Assembly (NCBI GenBank): GCA_947488085.1 | Contig: CANKYI010000001.1 | Coordinates: 1,373,928-1,437,927, forward strand | Reading direction: 5' to 3' | DNA length: 64,000 nt | DNA from: an uncultured Erythrobacter sp. | Lineage (GTDB): Bacteria; Pseudomonadota; Alphaproteobacteria; Sphingomonadales; Sphingomonadaceae | Shown here: one piece after another, positions 58,036-64,000 of the stretch | How positions within the stretch are numbered: the first letter of the stretch is position 1 | Layout of the letters: every line of letters starts with the position of its first letter | Program-made: the position numbers and the translations under genes | The notes under the pieces: model-generated | Told to the model about the DNA's origin: nothing | The model's input: the letters and a program-made list of their open reading frames with translations, nothing else | Database searches by the model: none

Positions 58036-58857
58036 CTAATTCGGTCGATCAGCAACGGTTGCAGTGCCGTCCATCGCTTCAAAACGAACAAAGGGCCACC
58101 CAACAGGTTCCGACCAGAAATGCGCTCTGGCAACACAGCGCCATGGTGTGTCAGCATCAGCCTGGATCACCGAAATGAGGCTTTCAAGCAAAGTGGGGTT
58201 TGCCAATATGGTCGCGGCCCCGCCGTTCCGGTCAACGAAGTCAGCGAGCTTGTCATATGTGGCATCTCGCAGATCAGAAGGTGACACCGCTTTGCCATTG
58301 ACTGCGATGTCGCACCGGTCATCCTCTGGCGAATAACCAGCAAGGATACCCATGTGCTGCGGCTCGATTTCACCAGCGAACCCTGTAGTCAGCAATTCAT
58401 CAGCAGCGCTTTGGCGCAATCGATCACTGAAGAAATCCACATCCCCGGCCATCAAGACATACGGGCCTGCATCTTCAATTTTGCTCAATGCCCGAAGCAC
58501 GGTGCCAAACCCGGCGTCCCTGTGTGCCGACACAAAAATTGTCTTGGCAACATACTCCTGATCCTGCGCGGAGAGTTGGTGGGGTCTTTCGGGTGCGACG
58601 AAAACGGGTTCGGGCGGTTGGATGTTGGTTTGTCTTGCTCCGTCTTTGATGAAGGAGAGATCCCCCGTTGGCGAGATGACGATGTAGTCACCCTCGCCCG
58701 CATTCCAGCGACGCAGCACTTCGCGGCTCAAACGGGGTGTCGGTGGTTCGTAGAGATGCGAGATAACCTGCTTGCGCGCTACCGGATCATCCGAGCAAGA
58801 GGAAACCGCTGTAAGTAGCGCGAATGCCAATGCGAGGGTCGGCCAGGAGGTGCTCAT
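58036..58857 (-). CDS. Putative lipoprotein of unknown function
   Basis: Signal peptide ending AVSSCSDD; no recognised domain. Confidence 0.6.
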   Translation of the reverse strand: MSTSWPTLALAFALLTAVSSCSDDPVARKQVISHLYEPPTPRLSREVLRRWNAGEGDYIVISPTGDLSFIKDGARQTNIQPPEPVFVAPERPHQLSAQDQEYVAKTIFVSAHRDAGFGTVLRALSKIEDAGPYVLMAGDVDFFSDRLRQSAADELLTTGFAGEIEPQHMGILAGYSPEDDRCDIAVNGKAVSPSDLRDATYDKLADFVDRNGGAATILANPTLLESLISVIQADADTPWRCVARAHFWSEPVGWPFVRFEAMDGTATVADRPN

Positions 58858-59115
58858 ACAGCTATGCCTAGCCGCAAGTTCCTAAGAGAGGCATTATTCG
58901 ATGCGTACTGACGTATGGCTCAGCGCAAAGGTTAGGTGGTCGGGATCGCCGCAACCACGCAAATTGCCTCCAATTTTCCTACATGCTCTGCCGCTGTTAG
59001 CCTCGCATCGGCTCTTTGAAACCGTAGAACGCCCATTCTGGGCTAGCTCACTATGATAACGCCCACCCCGCGCATGTATTTTATGAACGAAACCCGGTTA
59101 GCGCCCGCGAATCAT

Positions 59116-59153
59116 ACAAAAAGGCCGCCGGAAACGGTGTCCGACGGCCTTCA
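59116..59153 (-). terminator. Rho-independent terminator downstream of tsf
   Basis: Minus strand AAGGCCGTCGGA-caccgttt-CCGGCGGCCTTTTTG; approximate coordinates. Confidence 0.8.
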
Positions 59154-59178
59154 AATTGTAGTGCGATAAATGGAGGGT

Positions 59179-60105
59179 TTAGCCCTTCACAGCCGCAGCA
59201 ACTTCCGCTGCAAAATCTTCTTCTTCTTTCTCGATGCCTTCACCAAGTTGGAAGCGGACATAGTCCTTGAGAACGATTTCGCTGCCAGCTTCTTTGCCAG
59301 CTTGCGCGACGACCTCTGCAATTGGGGTCTTGTTGTCCATTACGAAAATCTGGCTGAGCAGCGCGTTTTCCTTGGCGAATTTCTTCACCGCGCCTTCGAC
59401 CATCTTTTCCTGCACATTTTCAGGCTTGCCGCTTTCGGCTGCCTTTTCCGCCGCAATTTTGCGCTCGCGGTCGAGCAGTTCAGGATCAAGCCCGTCCGCA
59501 TCCAGCGCCTGTGGGAAAGCAGCAGCAGCATGCATTGCAAGGTTACGGCCCAATGCCGCCAATGCGTCAGCAGGCGCTTCGCTTTCCAAAGCGATCAGCA
59601 CGCCGATTTTGCCAAGGCCATCAGCAGCAGCGGTGTGCATGTAAGAAACAACCGCGCCCTTTTCGACAGAGACAGTCTTCATCCGCCGAACCTGTTGGTT
59701 CTCACCAATGGTCGCGATATTGTCAGTCAGCTTGTCCGTGACAGTACCGCCATCGGGATAGGTTGCGCCTTTGAGCGCTTCCACATCGTCTGCACCCATG
59801 GTGAGAGCGACGTCAGTGGTTTTGCGGACGAAGTCCTGAAACTTGTCGTTCTTTGCGACAAAGTCGGTTTCAGAGTTTACTTCGACGGCCACACCTTTGG
59901 TGCCCGATACGGCGACGCCGACAAGCCCTTCTGCTGCGGTGCGGCTCGATTTTTTCTGAGCGGTCGCAAGACCCTTGGCACGCAATGCGTCAACAGCGGC
60001 TTCGATATCGCCGTTCGCTTCGGTCAATGCCTTTTTGGCGTCCATCATGCCTGCGCCGGTTTTTTCGCGCAGGGTCTTCACATCGGCGACGGTAAAATCA
60101 GCCAT
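59179..60105 (-). CDS. tsf: Elongation factor Ts
   Basis: [55 protein letters not shown]. Confidence 0.98.
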   Translation of the reverse strand: MADFTVADVKTLREKTGAGMMDAKKALTEANGDIEAAVDALRAKGLATAQKKSSRTAAEGLVGVAVSGTKGVAVEVNSETDFVAKNDKFQDFVRKTTDVALTMGADDVEALKGATYPDGGTVTDKLTDNIATIGENQQVRRMKTVSVEKGAVVSYMHTAAADGLGKIGVLIALESEAPADALAALGRNLAMHAAAAFPQALDADGLDPELLDRERKIAAEKAAESGKPENVQEKMVEGAVKKFAKENALLSQIFVMDNKTPIAEVVAQAGKEAGSEIVLKDYVRFQLGEGIEKEEEDFAAEVAAAVKG

Positions 60106-60221
60106 GGAGAATTCCTTCTTAAAAGCTTGGGTGCGCCGGACAGGCCCACTGTATCGGGATGTCCGGCGCGCTAGTCTGGTTTTGTGACGCGCGGGTTGCG
60201 CGCGTCGGTTTGGCTCAAAGC

Positions 60222-61049
60222 TTAAGCAGCAGGCGTTTCAGCGGCAGCATCAGCAACTGGCGCTTCCGGAGCAGGCGCTGCTTCTTCAGCGGGTGCCTCG
60301 GTCGCGGTCGACTCTTCGGGTGGTTGTTCCATCGCGCCAAAATCTTCGCCCGATGTCTCAATCGCTCCGCCTTTGCCCGCAATCGCTGCATCGCCAATCG
60401 CTTGGCAATAGAGGCGAACCGCACGGGCCGCATCGTCATTGCCGGGAACTGGGAAAGCGATGTTGCTAGGATCAACATTGGTGTCGAGCACGCCGATCAC
60501 GGGAATGCCAAGAACAGCTGCTTCCTTAATCGCCAGATCTTCTTTGTTCGCGTCGATTACAAACATCACGTCAGGAATACCGCCCATATCCCGGATCCCG
60601 CCGAGCGACAGTTCCAGTTTGTCACGCTCACGCGTAAGCTGAAGGACCTCTTTCTTGGTGAAGCCGCTGCTGTCACCGGACAGTTGCTCTTCGAGGGTCT
60701 TGAGACGCTTGATCGAGCCGCTGATGGTTTTCCAGTTGGTTAGCATCCCACCGAGCCAACGGTGGTTCACAAAATGCTGACCCGACATGCGAGCAGCTTC
60801 TGCGATCGGCTCTTGCGCCTGACGCTTGGTGCCGACGAACAGAACTTTACCGCCTGCGCGAACGGTGGACTCAACAAAATCGAGCGCGCGTGCGAACAAG
60901 GGCACGGTTTGCGACAGGTCGATGATGTGAACACCGTTGCGGTTGCCGAAGATATACGGCTTCATCCGCGGGTTCCAGCGGTGGGTCTGATGGCCGAAAT
61001 GTGCGCCGGCCTCGATCAATTGCTGCATTGTGACGGTGGGTCCCGCCAT
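60222..61049 (-). CDS. rpsB: 30S ribosomal protein S2
   Basis: [42 protein letters not shown]; start at ATG 61049. Confidence 0.97.
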   Translation of the reverse strand: MAGPTVTMQQLIEAGAHFGHQTHRWNPRMKPYIFGNRNGVHIIDLSQTVPLFARALDFVESTVRAGGKVLFVGTKRQAQEPIAEAARMSGQHFVNHRWLGGMLTNWKTISGSIKRLKTLEEQLSGDSSGFTKKEVLQLTRERDKLELSLGGIRDMGGIPDVMFVIDANKEDLAIKEAAVLGIPVIGVLDTNVDPSNIAFPVPGNDDAARAVRLYCQAIGDAAIAGKGGAIETSGEDFGAMEQPPEESTATEAPAEEAAPAPEAPVADAAAETPAA

Positions 61050-61251
61050 AGATAATTCCTTCCGGTTGTTCCTCTGGAAAGCTGGAACTGCGTGGCGGAG
61101 ATCCCGCGTGCAGCACCGGTATGAGCGCTTTCCATGTGAATTTCGCCGATTTGCGATTGCGTGATTCGCAGCCATTCCTCGACAAGGCTCGCGCCATTAA
61201 CGCCCTTTAGACACAAAATCCAGTGTAAACCGACGCCCGCTCAACCAAAAA

Positions 61252-61325
61252 GAACACAAGTGGAACAAATTTACTTGACTAGGGAGAACACTTATAGAAC
61301 AAGCAAGGGAGAACAAACGCTGAAC
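61252..61325. promoter_or_regulatory. Three tandem LexA (SOS) box matches GAAC-N7-GAAC
   Basis: 61252-61266 GAACacaagtgGAAC; 61286-61300 GAACacttataGAAC; 61311-61325 GAACaaacgctGAAC; the reverse complement is the alphaproteobacterial GTTC-N7-GTTC consensus. Possible promoter TTTACT(61270)-N17-TATAGA(61293) overlaps box 2. Confidence 0.75.
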
Positions 61326-61345
61326 GCCGAATCGGAAGGCCCACC

Positions 61346-61606
61346 ATGATCCTATCAATGACACTCACTGGCCTATTTGCTGTTGTGACAATCGCGACCG
61401 GGCTTAGCCTGCTCGACAGCTGGCTGCGTGGGCGCAGCGTGTATCGGGTGTTGAAGCGCGAGCAATCGCTGCTGAAAGCGGGGTTTATGCCTCAGGTCCA
61501 CGCGCATGAAGTTCGCTTGAGAAAGCCTGCTCGGCGCACTTTGGCATCAGCGGCTCGTCCCTATGCCCGCCGCACGCCTTTACCGGTGTTTCAGACCGCG
61601 GCTTGA
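61346..61606 (+). CDS. Small single-TM membrane protein, predicted LexA-regulated, uncharacterised
   Basis: 86-aa ORF with ATG preceded by GGAAGG; hydrophobic LSMTLTGLFAVVTIATGLSLLDSWL then a basic cytoplasmic-type tail. Confidence 0.75.
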   Translation: MILSMTLTGLFAVVTIATGLSLLDSWLRGRSVYRVLKREQSLLKAGFMPQVHAHEVRLRKPARRTLASAARPYARRTPLPVFQTAA

Positions 61607-62439
61607 TCTGCTTTGCGGCGTTTGACCTTGCCATATTTGTAAAGCGCATAGGGCATCGCCAAAAGATAGCCTAAGCTCATCACAGTGAGCGTCCACCATG
61701 GCTCCAACATCAACGCGGCAAAGCCCAATGCCGATGCAGCCAACAAAGGCAGCCGTACATCGCGGCGCGGACGGATCGCCCCCCAGCTGAGCGTGGCCAT
61801 GTTCGAGATCATCAGGATGGCGATCGCGCTGACCCAAAAGGCAAGGATCATTGGGTCCCGGAAAATCGGCAGACCGGTTTCCAACCACAAATAGCACGGC
61901 ATGAAGGCAATCCCGGCAGCAACTGGAGCTGGGATACCGGTCAGGAAACCAGCGGCGCTGTGCGGCTGATCCTCCATATCGATCCGAGCGTTGAAACGCG
62001 CGAGCCGCAACGCGCAGCAAATCGCAAAGCCCAAAGCTGCAAACCAACCAAAGCGCGGCAAATCCTGCAATGACCACATGAACAAGATAAGCGCTGGCGC
62101 CATGCCGAAAGACAGCGAGTCAGCAAGGCTATCAAGCTCTGCTCCGAACCGCGATTGCGCATTCAACAGCCGCGCAATTCGGCCATCAATACCATCAAGG
62201 ACACCAGCCAAACACACTGCAAGGATCGCATAGGCCCACAGGCCATCAATCGCGAAACGCACACCAGTGAGCCCGGAGCACAAAGCCGCCGCGGTGATCG
62301 CATTCGGCAACATTGCTCTGAGCGTCAGCCCGCTACCATCGACTACATCGACGTCTTCATCTTCCGCTGCCCTTGGTCCGACTCTTGCTGGGACAGACTC
62401 AGGAGGCGTACGATCTTTGGAACGCTTGCTCACAACCAA
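61591..62439 (-). CDS. pssA: CDP-diacylglycerol--serine O-phosphatidyltransferase
   Basis: MLPNAITAAALCSGLTGVRFA; DGIDGRIARLLNAQSRFGAELDSLADSLSFGMAPALI. Confidence 0.95.
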   Translation of the reverse strand: MVVSKRSKDRTPPESVPARVGPRAAEDEDVDVVDGSGLTLRAMLPNAITAAALCSGLTGVRFAIDGLWAYAILAVCLAGVLDGIDGRIARLLNAQSRFGAELDSLADSLSFGMAPALILFMWSLQDLPRFGWFAALGFAICCALRLARFNARIDMEDQPHSAAGFLTGIPAPVAAGIAFMPCYLWLETGLPIFRDPMILAFWVSAIAILMISNMATLSWGAIRPRRDVRLPLLAASALGFAALMLEPWWTLTVMSLGYLLAMPYALYKYGKVKRRKADQAAV

Positions 62440-62476
62440 TACCAGATGCGCTTCGTAACAAAGGCAGGTTCGCAGG

Positions 62477-63229
62477 TTATTGGGCGATCCCTTCGATCAA
62501 TGCCGTCGCGCCCACTTCGGCAAGCACCGTTTCGCCTGCGATGATTTTCTGGCCCATCAACACTTTGGGATCGGTCCCTGCGGGCAGGTATACGTCAACG
62601 CGGCTGCCAAACCGGATCAAGCCAACCCGCTGCCCCTTCGCTACCAAATCGCCCGGCTTCACAAACGGTACAATCCGCCGCGCAACCAGTCCTGCAATTT
62701 GAGTGAACCCGATTGCCAGACCATCGCTGCGCTCAATCAAAATATGCTGACGCTCATTCTCTTCGCTTGCCTTGTCCAAATCCGCGTTCACAAACTTGCC
62801 CGGCACATAGACGAGCCGGCGAATGGTCCCTGCAACGGGCGCGCGATTGATATGAACATCAAACACACTCATGAAAATCGAGATGCGCGTCACTGGCCCA
62901 GCGGGAAGTCCCGGATTGCCTGAGCCATCATCAACCTGCATTTCCTGAGGTGGTTCGACGCTTTGGATCAAGGTTACCAATCCATCTGCGGGCGCGACAA
63001 TCGCATTATCAGATTGCGGCACCACCCGTTCGGGATCGCGGAAGAACGCAAACACACCGATAGACAAAAATAGCAAAGGCCAGCCTACAATCGCCCAATC
63101 CAGCAGCAAGAGCGGGATTAAGCTGATCGCGACTGCGATAACGCCATATTTGCGGCCTTCGGGATGGATCGGGGGCCAACCCCAAGTCGCTTCGCCGCGA
63201 CCCTGATTGTCGAGAATTTCACCTGCCAT
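62477..63229 (-). CDS. psd: Phosphatidylserine decarboxylase
   Basis: [46 protein letters not shown] (LGST-like RFGS processing site). Confidence 0.94.
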   Translation of the reverse strand: MAGEILDNQGRGEATWGWPPIHPEGRKYGVIAVAISLIPLLLLDWAIVGWPLLFLSIGVFAFFRDPERVVPQSDNAIVAPADGLVTLIQSVEPPQEMQVDDGSGNPGLPAGPVTRISIFMSVFDVHINRAPVAGTIRRLVYVPGKFVNADLDKASEENERQHILIERSDGLAIGFTQIAGLVARRIVPFVKPGDLVAKGQRVGLIRFGSRVDVYLPAGTDPKVLMGQKIIAGETVLAEVGATALIEGIAQ

Positions 63230-63407
63230 GCTTGCGCATCTAGGGTCTGGTGATGCCGCAAGCAAGCAAGCGAATGGGATTTAAACGCGATCTGTTGCAC
63301 GCGCAGCATCCTGTGTCCCGGTTCGCATTCACACTTTAGTGATACGTTTACCCTAATTGAGGGCGCGAAAAGATCGCAGCTACGCAAGCACGGAAACCGC
63401 CCAAACA

Positions 63408-64000
63408 ATGAATTCGGCATCAGCAATCCCAGGGTCCACCTCCACCAGCGTGCAAACGAACAACCTGTTCTCGCGCTGGGTTGGAGAGGCACCGATTTTC
63501 GTGATCGGCTGCGCTTTGATGGCGGTTTGTCTCGCGTTGCTCGCGGCAAACGGGGTCAATCCCGGCATAGGCGGGATCATCGCCAACACACAGATTTTCC
63601 TTATGTTTGTGATCGTTCTCGCGTGTTGGGATGCGGGGCGCGAGTTGTTTCGCAGCCGACCGGAAAGTCCCGTCGCTCATCTCAAAGCTCGTTACACCGA
63701 CCCCGCCTTCACGCGCGGCGTCGCCGCCGGATTGCCGTTGCTCGGCGTCGCCATCATCTTGCTTCCCTATTTCTCAAAAATGAAATCGGCGATCCCGCTC
63801 TTCAACGACTACACTTGGGATCAAGCCTTTATCGAATGGGATCGGGCAATATTCTTTGGCTATGATGCATGGCAGGTGCTTCAACCCGTACTCGGCTATC
63901 CGATTGTCACGGCATTCCTCGCGCTGCTGTATCAATTGTGGTTCTTGCTGCTTTATCCTGGGGTCATGTTCTTTGCGTTTGCACGGATCGACAGCCAGGT
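63408..64000 (+). CDS. Partial CDS (runs off right edge), phosphatase PAP2/Aur1-like integral membrane protein
   Basis: Hand-translated open frame from ATG 63408: MNSASAIPGSTSTSVQTNNLFSRWVGEAPIFVIGCAL...FNDYTWDQAFIEWDRAIFFGYDAWQVLQPVLGYPIVTAFLALLYQLWFLLLYPGVMFFAFARIDSQ; absent from the supplied ORF track. Confidence 0.65.
   Translation, partial: MNSASAIPGSTSTSVQTNNLFSRWVGEAPIFVIGCALMAVCLALLAANGVNPGIGGIIANTQIFLMFVIVLACWDAGRELFRSRPESPVAHLKARYTDPAFTRGVAAGLPLLGVAIILLPYFSKMKSAIPLFNDYTWDQAFIEWDRAIFFGYDAWQVLQPVLGYPIVTAFLALLYQLWFLLLYPGVMFFAFARIDSQ

Noticed and set aside
59170-60174. 334-aa plus-strand ORF
   Set aside because: Antisense to tsf, which is unmistakable; long antisense frames are expected from codon bias.
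61300-61314. Additional GAAC pair (61297 and 61311)
   Set aside because: Spacing is N10, not N7; only the three exact N7 pairs were counted as LexA boxes.
1-64000. CRISPR arrays, IS elements, prophage, toxin-antitoxin or restriction loci
   Set aside because: No regularly spaced repeats, transposase/integrase motifs, or defence-gene signatures seen on reading both strands via the ORF track.

Overview
The window is a 64 kb chromosomal segment that looks like a Sphingomonadales/Erythrobacteraceae-type alphaproteobacterium (inferred from protein character and synteny, no search run). It is mostly core genome: mltG-fabF-acpP; aspS; rnd-oxyR; dapF-mtaB-ftsY-yciB; kup; the ccmC-D-E-F-G-H-I cytochrome c maturation operon; the rpsB-tsf // pyrH-frr-uppS-cdsA-dxr-rseP-bamA-ompH-fabZ envelope cluster; and pssA-psd. 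Two tRNA genes (Met-CAT, His-GTG) were folded by hand. Accessory parts include a LysR / CmcJ-like oxygenase / second 2OG-Fe(II) oxygenase / SDR cluster at about 2-5.8 kb, a PadR-membrane protein operon, a BCCT transporter followed by a TonB-dependent receptor, a TPR-sulfotransferase, and a 4 kb module inserted between tsf and pyrH. The most interesting signal is three consecutive GAAC-N7-GAAC motifs (the alphaproteobacterial LexA/SOS box) within 75 bp. They sit directly upstream of an uncharacterised 86-aa single-TM protein (61346..61606), a candidate SOS-induced membrane effector analogous in logic to SidA/DidA. No CRISPR array, IS element or prophage was seen. All family assignments are by eye from sequence motifs.
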